The notes beneath the pieces are model-generated. The model had not been told where the DNA came from. It searched no databases and saw nothing but the letters and a program-made list of their open reading frames with translations. The translations under genes were made by a program, and so were the position numbers. Shown piece after piece: positions 42,092 to 49,952 of a stretch of DNA of 64,000 nt. The stretch spans positions 26,691-90,690 of the forward strand of contig JAZRPZ010000020.1 of the NCBI GenBank assembly GCA_045649485.1, written 5' to 3'. The stretch is from RUG11247 sp045649485. GTDB taxonomy: Bacteria > Bacillota > Clostridia > Christensenellales > Aristaeellaceae. Every line of letters begins with the position of its first letter. Positions within the stretch are counted from its first letter, which is position 1.

Positions 42092-43204
42092 ATGTCCGGA
42101 CTCTCTTTTAAGAACATAACCAAAAGGATAGACGATGATGCCGAATTCAGCAGTTTTTCGCTTGCGGTGGACGCAGGTGAATTTGTTGCGCTCGTAGGAA
42201 AGAATGACTGCGGCAAGGCAGAGCTTATCCGCATGGCGGAGGGCTACGGCGGAAGGTTCCGCGGCGATGTGTTGATTGACGGCAGACGTGTAACCAGGGA
42301 TTCCAGGGGTCATGATCTGGCCAGTCTTGTGACTGATGTGCCGCTGATTGGTACTCCCGGAATGGAGATGAGGCGTGTTCTGCGCAGTCTCGGCATAGGT
42401 AAAGAAGAAGCAGCCAGGCGTATTGAAGAAGCTGCTGAAATAGCCGGCATCACCGATAAGCTGGATATAAGATATTCCAGGCTGGACGGTGAATACAGGC
42501 TGCGCGCCGGATTGGCAAGGGCTTACGCAGCCGGCGCAAAAGTAGCGCTGTTGATCGATCCTTTCACGGGTGTTGAACCGCGCATGGCTTCAAAAATGTG
42601 CCTTGCCGTAATGGACTTCAGGTCCAAGACAAATATGACATTCCTGATGTCCACCAATACTGCTTCCTTTGCACTTTCTCTGGCAACCCGCGTTGTTATG
42701 ATGGAATCCTGCAAAGTGCTGCAGAATGATACTACTCAGAATATTTATGATTTCCCTGCAGACAGCATTGTTGCGGAATTTTTCGGCGCAAGGGCCATGA
42801 ATATGGTCCGTGCCCGTCTTGAGCGCGCCGGGGAAGAAGTACACGCCGTATTCGGTGATGTGCGTATACTCGTGCCTGCCGGAAAGATCGCAAAGCTTGT
42901 AGACCAGAATTATATCGGAAAGACCGTATTGCTGGGTATCCGTCCCGAGAATATCAGGTACGAACAGGCTTTTGTCACCCTGTCTCCCGACAGCGCATTT
43001 GAGGCTATCGTGCGTCATATAGAATTGCTGGGTTCCGAGACATATCTGCACATTGAGCTTGACGGAGTCAAGGAACTTATCACTGCAAGGGTGGATCCGC
43101 GCTGTATCGCAAAGGTCGGCGGCAGCATTATGCTTGCTATCGATTCCAACCGTCTGCATCTGTTTGATGCGGAATCCGGAAAATCCATTCTCAGCAAACT
43201 CTGA
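42092..43204 (+). CDS. Catalytically degenerate MalK/MsmX-like ABC protein
   Basis: A 370-residue protein with the full layout of a sugar-importer ATPase (nucleotide domain 1-235, TOBE-type regulatory domain about 255-365), but every catalytic motif is changed. Walker A is GKNDCGKAE (36-44) in place of GPSGCGKST. The signature is LDGEY in place of LSGGQ. Walker B is LLIDPF (153-158), lacking the catalytic Glu. The H-loop is STNTASFAL, without His. The TOBE part is well kept (GIRPENIRYEQ, LHLFDAESG). The frame is intact, so selection keeps it for something other than ATP hydrolysis. It follows araD by 18 bases, with GGGGGGACC. Confidence 0.82.
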   Translation: MSGLSFKNITKRIDDDAEFSSFSLAVDAGEFVALVGKNDCGKAELIRMAEGYGGRFRGDVLIDGRRVTRDSRGHDLASLVTDVPLIGTPGMEMRRVLRSLGIGKEEAARRIEEAAEIAGITDKLDIRYSRLDGEYRLRAGLARAYAAGAKVALLIDPFTGVEPRMASKMCLAVMDFRSKTNMTFLMSTNTASFALSLATRVVMMESCKVLQNDTTQNIYDFPADSIVAEFFGARAMNMVRARLERAGEEVHAVFGDVRILVPAGKIAKLVDQNYIGKTVLLGIRPENIRYEQAFVTLSPDSAFEAIVRHIELLGSETYLHIELDGVKELITARVDPRCIAKVGGSIMLAIDSNRLHLFDAESGKSILSKL

Positions 43205-43209
43205 TAAAC

Positions 43210-43243
43210 AAAAAGCACGGCAGAATAACTGCCGTGTTTTTTT
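43210..43243 (+). terminator. Terminator of the araD operon
   Basis: AAGCACGGCAG-AATAA-CTGCCGTG, then seven T; an A-run on the left also serves the convergent rlmI gene. Confidence 0.88.
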
Positions 43244-43256
43244 ATATGCTTTCGTA

Positions 43257-44426
43257 TCAGCCCAGTACCTGCAGATACATGCACTTGAGATACTTGGTCT
43301 CGGGTGCTGCGGGCAGGATGGGATGATCGTATGCCTGAGTGCGGTATTCGATCATGCGTACGCGTACCTTGGAATCACGCACGGCTTCGTTCACCATCTG
43401 CTGGAACATTTCGGTGGAAACATGCTGGGAGCAGGAGCAGGTGACCAGATATCCGCCGGGACGAACCAGCTTCAGACCGCGCAGGTTGATCTCCTTATAA
43501 CCGCGCAGTGCGCTGGGTACGGTGTTCTTGGATTTGGTGAATGCGGGGGGATCGAGGATTACTACATCGAATTTCTCGCCGGCGTCGGTAAGTTCGCGCA
43601 GGTGATCGAAGCAGTTGTGTGCTTCGAAGGTCACGTTGTCAAGACCGTTGCGGCGCGCGTTATCGCGGGCGACGATCAGCGCCTCTTCGGAAATGTCAAC
43701 GCCGAGAACGCTCTTTGCGCCGAACTTTGCGGCATGCAGGGAGAAGGAGCCGTTGTGGCAGAAGCAGTCGAGAACCTTCGCGTCCTTGCAGAACTGCTCA
43801 AGACCTGCACGGTTCTGCTTCTGATCGAGGAAGAAGCCGGTCTTCTGACCGTTTACTACGTCAACGGAGAAAAGGATTCCGTTTTCACGCATATCGATGC
43901 GCTCGGGGATCTCACCGTAGAGCAGACCGGAGGTCATTTCAAGACCTTCGTGGCGGCGTACGGGTACATCGCTGCGCTCGTAGATGCCCTTGGGATTTAC
44001 CACTTCAACGAGCAGCTCAACGATCATATCCTTGATGCGCTCGATGCCCATGGACAGTGTCTGCATTACGAGATAATCGCCGAACTTGTCAACTACAAGA
44101 CCGGGCAGGAAATCGGATTCGGAATAGATGAGCCTGCAGGAACCGGGATCGCACAGATTGCAGCGATACTCCCATGCATCCTGAATGCGGCGCTTGAAGA
44201 AATTGCGGTCGCAGGGCTCGTCCTTGGTGGTGAGCATGCGGATGGAGATGACGGACTGGGGATTGTAGAACGCGCGGCCGATGAAGCCTCCGCGGTAATT
44301 GAGTACGTCGACTATATCGCCGTTCTGGAATTCGCCTTCAACTGCGTCGATCTCGGACGCATATATCCACGGATGACCTGCGCGTACGCTGGTCTCACGG
44401 GTCTTTCTGAGCTTTACGCTTGCCAT
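43257..44426 (-). CDS. rlmI: 23S rRNA m5C1962-type methyltransferase
   Basis: A 389-residue SAM-dependent enzyme of the RlmI family. An N-terminal PUA domain (VRAGHPWIYASEID) binds RNA. The SAM site is VLDCFCHNGSFSLHAA near residue 220, with VLGVDISEEAL following. The catalytic motifs are VILDPPAF and the cysteine in VTCSCSQHV. It methylates a cytosine in 23S rRNA. AACGGAGG precedes the start. It is divergent from a pseudouridine synthase. Confidence 0.92.
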   Translation of the reverse strand: MASVKLRKTRETSVRAGHPWIYASEIDAVEGEFQNGDIVDVLNYRGGFIGRAFYNPQSVISIRMLTTKDEPCDRNFFKRRIQDAWEYRCNLCDPGSCRLIYSESDFLPGLVVDKFGDYLVMQTLSMGIERIKDMIVELLVEVVNPKGIYERSDVPVRRHEGLEMTSGLLYGEIPERIDMRENGILFSVDVVNGQKTGFFLDQKQNRAGLEQFCKDAKVLDCFCHNGSFSLHAAKFGAKSVLGVDISEEALIVARDNARRNGLDNVTFEAHNCFDHLRELTDAGEKFDVVILDPPAFTKSKNTVPSALRGYKEINLRGLKLVRPGGYLVTCSCSQHVSTEMFQQMVNEAVRDSKVRVRMIEYRTQAYDHPILPAAPETKYLKCMYLQVLG

Positions 44427-44480
44427 GTTCAGCCTCCGTTATATTATTCACAAATAATATAATACCACTTTCTTCGCCGC

Positions 44481-44509
44481 TTGTCGATTGCTTCAAGGCA
44501 TGATATAAT
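44481..44509 (+). promoter_or_regulatory. Promoter of the pseudouridine synthase gene
   Basis: TTGTCG at 44481-44486, 17-base spacer, TATAAT at 44504-44509. Confidence 0.75.
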
Positions 44510-44527
44510 CAGTATGGGTGATTAAAT

Positions 44528-45265
44528 TTGGATGATATGAGACTGAACAGATATATTTCGGACGCCGGCTTCTGCTCCCGCAGAGAGGCGGACCGCTATA
44601 TCGCCGAAGGAAAAGTAAAGATAAACGGCAAAACCGCCGTACTCGGTCAGAAGGTGCAGCCGGGTGATACCGTTACCGTGAACGGAAAATCTGTCACCGG
44701 CGGCGCTCCCAAAAAGTATCTGGCGCTGTATAAGCCCCGCGGAATCGTATGTACCGCAGATTCCCGCGAAAAGTATAACGTGGTGGATTACCTCGGTTAT
44801 CCCGAGCGTGTGTATCCCGTAGGCAGACTGGATAAGGACAGCGAAGGTCTGCTGCTGATGACCAGTGACGGCGATATCGTCAACAGACTGCTGCGTGCTG
44901 CGGGCGGTCACGAAAAGGAATATCAGGTCACTGTGGATAAGCCCATAAGCGGTGAATTCCTGCGCCGCATGTCCTCAGGCGTGCCTATACTCGACAGAGT
45001 GACTCTGCCCTGCAAGCTGAAGAGCACCGGTAAATTCAGCTTTGATATTATCCTTGTGCAGGGTCTCAACCGACAGATACGCCGCATGTGCGAATATCTG
45101 GGATATCGCGTACGTGAACTCAAGCGCGTCAGAATAATGAATATCGAACTGGGCGATATGCAGCCCGGCGACTGGCGTGAGCTTACACAGGAAGAACTTG
45201 ATACCCTGATGAAGGTCCTGGAAGAGAAGGAAAGAAACGCCGTATATGATAACCTAGATGAATGA
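44528..45265 (+). CDS. RsuA/RluB-type pseudouridine synthase, replaced 3' end
   Basis: A 245-residue rRNA pseudouridine synthase. An N-terminal S4 domain (RLNRYISDAGFCSRREADRY) binds RNA. The catalytic Asp is in VGRLDKDSEGLLLMTSDG near residue 100, and NRQIRRMCEYLGYRV follows near 185. A TTG at 44528 is six bases after GGGTGAT and is my start; an ATG three codons later is possible. The last residues read AVYDNLDE. A second copy of the final 86 coding bases lies 1.9 kb downstream and ends AAQGMMEEE before a strong terminator. So this gene's original 3' end appears to have been displaced. Confidence 0.9.
   Translation: MDDMRLNRYISDAGFCSRREADRYIAEGKVKINGKTAVLGQKVQPGDTVTVNGKSVTGGAPKKYLALYKPRGIVCTADSREKYNVVDYLGYPERVYPVGRLDKDSEGLLLMTSDGDIVNRLLRAAGGHEKEYQVTVDKPISGEFLRRMSSGVPILDRVTLPCKLKSTGKFSFDIILVQGLNRQIRRMCEYLGYRVRELKRVRIMNIELGDMQPGDWRELTQEELDTLMKVLEEKERNAVYDNLDE
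45155..45240 (+). repeat. 86-base direct repeat, upstream copy
   Basis: Identical to 47045-47130 at 82 of 86 positions. It encodes DMQPGDWRELTQEELDTLMK and the following residues up to ERNA, inside the 3' end of the pseudouridine synthase gene. Confidence 0.95.
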
Positions 45266-47044
45266 TTTTAGCAAACACAGTTCTTGTTGATTGAGAACTG
45301 TGTTTGCGTCAATTACGAATATAGTATGTAAAAGTGAGAGGATGTGACACAAGAATGAAGAAGCTATTTTTAGTTATAATTATATTGGAAATAGTATTGC
45401 TTTTCTCAGGATGTACGTCTCCCAAAGATGATGTTCAAGATATACTGCTGGCTGTTCTAAACAATGATAAAATATTTATAACGGAAAATGGAGAAGCGGT
45501 ATATTTAAAAAACTATTATATTGCTGAAAGTCAAGTAAGTAAGCCTCTAAGATCTAAACCAACTGAATACACTTTTGTTGACTTTAATGACGATGGAATT
45601 TCAGAAATGGTTATAAACATATCGAATGATTATGGTGCAATTTTGATTTTGCATTATAATGGTTATGATGTTTATGGTTATGAGTATAGTATTAGATCAT
45701 TGCATTCTTTGAATACAGATGGAACATTTATGGCTAGCTCAGGGGCGGGCACGGTTTGTTATTGCAGACTTGTTTTTGAAAATAATGCAGCGAAAATTAT
45801 TGATATTGCAAGTGCTGACAGGATAAATAATTTTTATGAAGTGGATGGAAAAAACTGTTCCGTGGATAGAATGAATGAGTTTGAGGAAGAATGGAATTTA
45901 AAGAGAGGTGTTGAATGGATAAGCCACATTCCTTCTAATGATGATGTAAAGGAATATAATGAAAATATTGATGACTACAATGATAATGATTTAAATGAGC
46001 AAAAATGTGAGCTTATAAATCTTAACGATTATATTGTGATAGAGTATGATGGCTATAATTGTGCTGGTTATGCAGTAGTCAAAATAGATAAAGAAAAATT
46101 TCTATTGGACAATAAAGATAAGGTAGAATTTAATGGCGAAAATTATAGCGTTTATCAAGAACTTTATCATAAGAGTGGAAATTCAGCCGCAAGTGAAATG
46201 TTGAGATATATTTCCTTTGATATAGAAAACAATTATAGACTACAGAATGGAGAGACTATTTGTATTAATTTTAGAATTGATACAGAAAAAATAGATACAT
46301 ATTTTGTTTGTGACTATATTTATGAATCATGTGTGTTAGAAGTTGATGGACTAACAGAAGCATCGATATATGATCCGTTTGAAAACATTGTAGTCAATTT
46401 TTACGGAAATGAACCGTATATTCAAGTTGAAATATTTAGCTATGAAACTGGACGAGATGCTAAATATGAACTTAGTCAGTGTGATAGCTTGAGCAATGGA
46501 GACGAAGTAACGGTAACGTATTCATGTTTGGAAAAGGCAGATATGATATCTCTGTATGGTGAGTATCCTTCTTGTTATGAGAAAAAATATGTTGTAAACA
46601 ACATGAATAAATATGTTCAGTCTGTCGATGAAATTCCGAATGGGGAATATGAGAAACTTGTAAAACATGCATCTTCGAATATATGGCTAATAGGATATGG
46701 TAACTATAGTGAAGCAAAGTATTGCGGATATTTTTATTATGTTGCCAAGGAAAAACTTGCTCACGGTGTTGATTTCTTTGGGTGGTGCGGGATGCCTGTT
46801 GGCAATGCAATTTGCCTTGTGTTTGAACATCCGGTTGAGAAACTAGGGCTGACTGATTACGATACAGAGTATACTGTTATTGTGTATCGGAATATTTTGA
46901 TTGATTGTGATGGGAAACTGATATATGATGGTTCAGAAATGATGGAGTTGAGAAATGGTTTTTTTACATATGAAGATTTGTATGGTGAATTTATTGGCAC
47001 ATACGATGATATAATGTATTGTACTTATAATGTTAATATAGATT
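45241..47044 (+). mobile_element. Integrase-less insertion cassette carrying a lipoprotein gene
   Basis: About 1.8 kb lying between two copies of the pseudouridine synthase 3' end. It is much richer in A and T than its flanks (about one third GC in samples, against about one half). It contains a new tail for the synthase, a hairpin, and one lipoprotein gene whose TGA stop overlaps the first bases of the downstream repeat. No integrase, transposase or inverted terminal repeat is visible. The element nature is inferred from the duplication and the composition. Confidence 0.55.
45271..45307 (+). terminator. Hairpin after the new synthase end
   Basis: 14-base arms GCAAACACAGTTCT and complement around a nine-base loop. 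No clear T-run. It separates the synthase from the lipoprotein gene. Confidence 0.5.
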
Positions 47045-47046
47045 GA
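45355..47046 (+). CDS. AT-rich cargo lipoprotein of unknown function
   Basis: A 563-residue lipoprotein. The signal MKKLFLVIIILEIVLLF ends at the lipobox FSGC. Near residue 70 the stretch YTFVDFNDDGISEMVI resembles the FG-GAP/VCBS-like repeat seen in many Firmicutes lipoproteins. The rest is acidic and beta-rich, with many Tyr, Asn and Asp and several cysteines; I recognise no enzyme motif. Base composition and codon use are clearly unlike all neighbours, a sign of transfer. The ATG at 45355 is preceded by a distant AGAGGATG. The stop overlaps the downstream repeat by two bases. Confidence 0.82.
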   Translation: MKKLFLVIIILEIVLLFSGCTSPKDDVQDILLAVLNNDKIFITENGEAVYLKNYYIAESQVSKPLRSKPTEYTFVDFNDDGISEMVINISNDYGAILILHYNGYDVYGYEYSIRSLHSLNTDGTFMASSGAGTVCYCRLVFENNAAKIIDIASADRINNFYEVDGKNCSVDRMNEFEEEWNLKRGVEWISHIPSNDDVKEYNENIDDYNDNDLNEQKCELINLNDYIVIEYDGYNCAGYAVVKIDKEKFLLDNKDKVEFNGENYSVYQELYHKSGNSAASEMLRYISFDIENNYRLQNGETICINFRIDTEKIDTYFVCDYIYESCVLEVDGLTEASIYDPFENIVVNFYGNEPYIQVEIFSYETGRDAKYELSQCDSLSNGDEVTVTYSCLEKADMISLYGEYPSCYEKKYVVNNMNKYVQSVDEIPNGEYEKLVKHASSNIWLIGYGNYSEAKYCGYFYYVAKEKLAHGVDFFGWCGMPVGNAICLVFEHPVEKLGLTDYDTEYTVIVYRNILIDCDGKLIYDGSEMMELRNGFFTYEDLYGEFIGTYDDIMYCTYNVNID

Positions 47047-47158
47047 TATGCAGCCCGGCGACTGGCGCGAGCTTACACAGGAAGAACTGGATACCCTGAT
47101 GAAGGCACTGGAAGAGAAGGAAAGAAACGCAGCGCAGGGTATGATGGAAGAAGAATAA
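47045..47158 (+). pseudogene. Orphan 3' end of the pseudouridine synthase gene
   Basis: 38 codons in the synthase frame, starting at DMQPGDWREL and ending AAQGMMEEE-stop, followed by a strong terminator. No start or ribosome site. The first 86 bases repeat 45155-45240. This looks like the original end of the gene, left behind when the cassette arrived. Confidence 0.85.
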
Positions 47159-47162
47159 ATAT

Positions 47163-47193
47163 AAAAAACGACGGCTCAGACCGTCGTTTTTTT
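47163..47193 (+). terminator. Original terminator of the synthase gene
   Basis: ACGACGG-CTCAGA-CCGTCGT with A-run and T-run. Confidence 0.85.
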
Positions 47194-47210
47194 ATGGACA
47201 TCCGGCCGTA

Positions 47211-47687
47211 TTACAGGCTGAAGTTGCGGTACTGTTCTTCGGCTGCCTGCCAGTCCTGCAGGAATTTTTCGCCTTCGGGATCAGATGCGATGAGCCTCAG
47301 CGCATCGCGCACGGCGACAGCGAAAGCATGGTCGAGTCCCTTTACGCCGGAGCGCACAAGGGGACACATAACACGGGCGCGTGCGTCCATGCGCACCGTC
47401 CACTTGCCCTTTGAGAAAACGGGAGTAAGGGGGAATATGCGGCAGGCGAGGGGACGCTTGTCACGGGGGCAGGGCTCGAGGCAGGTGAGTATGCGGCCCT
47501 GTTCGGAATCGTTTATCCCGCACCAGTCGCCCGCGCAGAGTGATTCTTCGCCGGGAAAGAGCAGCATGCCGCCCTGACCGTCTTCATCGCATTCGCAGCA
47601 GGCTTTGCCGCAGATATCGCCGCAATCGCCGCAAAGAGGGGTAAGGTCGCCGATTATTTCATATGCTTTGAGTATATTCTCGGTCAT
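47211..47687 (-). CDS. YkgJ-like cysteine-cluster protein
   Basis: A 158-residue protein with ten or more cysteines, including CGDCGDICGKACC near residue 19, then CAGDWCG, CLEPCPRDKRPLACRIFPL and MCPL. The C-x-x-C...RP-x-x-CR-x-FPL pattern resembles the YkgJ (CxxCxxCC) family, thought to bind zinc or an iron-sulfur cluster. Function is unknown. ACCGGAGG precedes the start. It is a single-gene unit, divergent from the ferredoxin gene. Confidence 0.75.
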   Translation of the reverse strand: MTENILKAYEIIGDLTPLCGDCGDICGKACCECDEDGQGGMLLFPGEESLCAGDWCGINDSEQGRILTCLEPCPRDKRPLACRIFPLTPVFSKGKWTVRMDARARVMCPLVRSGVKGLDHAFAVAVRDALRLIASDPEGEKFLQDWQAAEEQYRNFSL

Positions 47688-47764
47688 GGATATATCCTCC
47701 GGTTATTTGCGCTTTATTAACGTTTATGCTAACATATATCTGCGTTTGTGTCAAATTTTTGATA

Positions 47765-47793
47765 TTGCTTTTTGATTAAAACAGGTGTATAAT
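47765..47793 (+). promoter_or_regulatory. Promoter of the ferredoxin gene
   Basis: TTGCTT at 47765-47770, 17-base spacer, TATAAT at 47788-47793. Confidence 0.75.
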
Positions 47794-47825
47794 ATGCACA
47801 TACAAAAACTTGGAGGTGCAACACC

Positions 47826-47996
47826 ATGCCTTATAAGATCACTGATGAGTGCATCGCTTGCGGTGCTTGCGTAGAAGAGTGCCCCGTTTCCGCTATCTCT
47901 GAAGGCGACGGCAAGTACGTTATCGACGCTGATACCTGCATTTCCTGCGGCGCATGCGCAGGTACCTGCCCCGTTGGCGCTCCCGTAGAGGGCTAA
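47826..47996 (+). CDS. 2[4Fe-4S] ferredoxin
   Basis: A 56-residue clostridial-type ferredoxin. Two C-x2-C-x2-C-x3-CP motifs, CIACGACVEECP and CISCGACAGTCP, each bind a [4Fe-4S] cluster with the cysteine of the other motif. It is the low-potential electron carrier between pyruvate oxidation, hydrogenase and other enzymes in anaerobes. GGAGGTG precedes the ATG. It has its own promoter and terminator. Too short for usual frame cut-offs but certain. Confidence 0.95.
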   Translation: MPYKITDECIACGACVEECPVSAISEGDGKYVIDADTCISCGACAGTCPVGAPVEG

Positions 47997-48013
47997 TAGG
48001 TTAGGAAAAGATG

Positions 48014-48049
48014 AGAGACGTCCTTTTTTATGAGGCGTCTCTTATTTTT
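48014..48049 (+). terminator. Terminator of the ferredoxin gene
   Basis: AGAGACG and CGTCTCT pair around a T-rich loop, followed by TATTTTTA. Confidence 0.75.
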
Positions 48050-48083
48050 ATATACAGCAAATAATCATAAAGGGTGATATCCT

Positions 48084-49793
48084 GTGAAGAAGCTTACTTT
48101 CGGTACCCCTGAAAAACTTGTGCCTTCAGTATTTTGCAAAGGCTTTAATTATACCGAGACCTGCGTGGATTATCCCGTAAAGAGCATCGGCTTCAAGAAG
48201 AATGCCCGCGGCTGTGTGCTGACGCTGCCCCTCGGCAAAGATGAACAGATATACGGTCTGGGTCTGCAGCTTAAGACTTTCAATCTGCGCGGCAGGAAAT
48301 TCACGCTGCGCCCCAATGCCGACCCTGCAGCACCTACAGGCGATTCCCATGCACCGGTTCCGTTTTTTGTAAGTACTGCCGGCTACGGCATTTATGTGGA
48401 TACCGCCCGCTATGCCGAATTCTATTTCGGCTCCTCCGAAATGCTGAAAGCGGGTAAAAAAGCAGCATCCAGTGAACATGTTATCGCGACTTCCACTGAG
48501 GAACTTTACGGCGGCGTTGAGTATAACGATTCCAACATAAGCATTCAGATCCCCGTTGCTGAAGGCGTTGATATCTATATTATCGAGGGTGATACCATAA
48601 CGGATATCGTTGCCCAGTATAACATGATGTCCGGCGGCGGCTGTACCGCTCCCGAATGGGCGCTTTCCGCCATTTACCGCTGTTATGATAAGTATACCTG
48701 CGATGAAGTGCTGGAGACTGCAAAAGAACTGCGCGATGATAATATGGCTGTTGGCATCATAGGTCTTGAGCCGGGCTGGCATTCTCATGCCTATTCCTGT
48801 ACATATTCATGGAATCCCGCTCTCTATCCGGACCCGGATAAACTTGTAAACGGACTCAGGGAAATGGGATACCATATCAATCTGTGGGAGCATGCATTTG
48901 TGCATCCCGATTCCCCGATTTACAGTGATATCGTGCCCTACAGCGGCGATTACGAAGTATGGGGCGGCTGTGTGCCGGATCTTTCCGTCAAGGAAGCGCG
49001 CGATATTTTTGCCGAACATCATAAAAAGATCATCGATATGGGCATAGACGGCTTCAAGCTTGACGAGTGCGATTCAAGCGATATCACCGGCAGCTGGTCT
49101 TTCCCCAATCTGGCGGAATTCCCTTCCGGTCTTGACGGCGAGCAGTACCATTCGCTTTTCGGAGTTTTGTATATGCAGACCATGCTGCAGGCGCTGGGGG
49201 AAAAGCCCACGCTTTCCGAAGTGCGCAACGCAGGCGCGCTTTCCGCAAGCTATCCGTTTGTACTTTACAGCGATCTGTATGACCACCGCGATTTCATCCG
49301 CGGCTGCGCAACTGCAGGTTTCAGCGGCGTGCTCTGGACTCCCGAGGTACGCGACGCCCGTTCTGCCGAGGAATTTGTGCGCAGACTGCAGAGCAATGTC
49401 TTCTCTGTGCAGTGCCTGATAAATGCATGGTATTGCCCCGAAGCGCCGTGGAAGGATCACGGTTGCCTTGATAAGGTACGTGAACTGCTTGAACTGAGAG
49501 AAACGCTGAAGCCCATGCTGAAGGCGGCATTCGATAAATACGAAAAGACCGGTATTCCTCCCGTGAGGGCACTTGTCAGTGATTACACCTGTGACGCAGA
49601 AACTTATTCTATAGATGATGAATACATTTTCTGTGATAAGCTTATCGTAGCGCCTATCGCGGCAGGTTCCAATTCCCGCAGAGTATATCTGCCCGTGGGA
49701 CAGTGGCGGAATTATCTCACTGGCGAGTCTGTAAATGCAGGCTGGTTCGAGGTAGAAACGGATTCCATCCCCGTTTATGAAAAACTGAACTGA
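48084..49793 (+). CDS. GH31 family glycoside hydrolase
   Basis: A 569-residue GH31 enzyme (alpha-glucosidase / alpha-xylosidase family). An N-terminal beta-sandwich with IYGLGLQLKTFNLRG leads to a barrel that begins at PEWALSAIYRCYDKY. The nucleophile Asp lies in DGFKLDECDSSD near residue 325. FSGVLWTPEVRDA and FIRGCATAGFSGV are near the usual acid/base region. No signal peptide. The start is a GTG after AAAGGGTGAT. The protein is shorter than many relatives. Substrate is unknown. Confidence 0.85.
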   Translation: MKKLTFGTPEKLVPSVFCKGFNYTETCVDYPVKSIGFKKNARGCVLTLPLGKDEQIYGLGLQLKTFNLRGRKFTLRPNADPAAPTGDSHAPVPFFVSTAGYGIYVDTARYAEFYFGSSEMLKAGKKAASSEHVIATSTEELYGGVEYNDSNISIQIPVAEGVDIYIIEGDTITDIVAQYNMMSGGGCTAPEWALSAIYRCYDKYTCDEVLETAKELRDDNMAVGIIGLEPGWHSHAYSCTYSWNPALYPDPDKLVNGLREMGYHINLWEHAFVHPDSPIYSDIVPYSGDYEVWGGCVPDLSVKEARDIFAEHHKKIIDMGIDGFKLDECDSSDITGSWSFPNLAEFPSGLDGEQYHSLFGVLYMQTMLQALGEKPTLSEVRNAGALSASYPFVLYSDLYDHRDFIRGCATAGFSGVLWTPEVRDARSAEEFVRRLQSNVFSVQCLINAWYCPEAPWKDHGCLDKVRELLELRETLKPMLKAAFDKYEKTGIPPVRALVSDYTCDAETYSIDDEYIFCDKLIVAPIAAGSNSRRVYLPVGQWRNYLTGESVNAGWFEVETDSIPVYEKLN

Positions 49794-49797
49794 TACA

Positions 49798-49833
49798 AAG
49801 CCGCAGCTGATGCATATACATTGGCTGCGGCTT
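49798..49833 (+). terminator. Hairpin ending the GH31 gene
   Basis: AAGCCGCAGC and complement around a 16-base loop, with a short T-rich tail. Confidence 0.65.
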
Positions 49834-49886
49834 CTTGTATTTGTACATTGTGACAATCATCCTACAAAAATATGATGCGGCAGGAA

Positions 49887-49914
49887 TGGACATATAGTAG
49901 AAAGAATTTATAAT
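49887..49914 (+). promoter_or_regulatory. Promoter of the SpoIID-SH3 gene
   Basis: TGGACA at 49887-49892, 16-base spacer, TATAAT at 49909-49914. An inverted repeat ATTGT-G-ACAAT lies upstream near 49847. I see no c-di-AMP riboswitch. Confidence 0.6.
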
Positions 49915-49952
49915 GCGGGTATTTATGTCCATTACATATTCGGAGGCTTCAG

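Noticed and set aside
49845..49952. Possible c-di-AMP riboswitch before the SpoIID gene
   Set aside because: The gene type often follows such riboswitches, but the leader is too short and lacks the conserved core.
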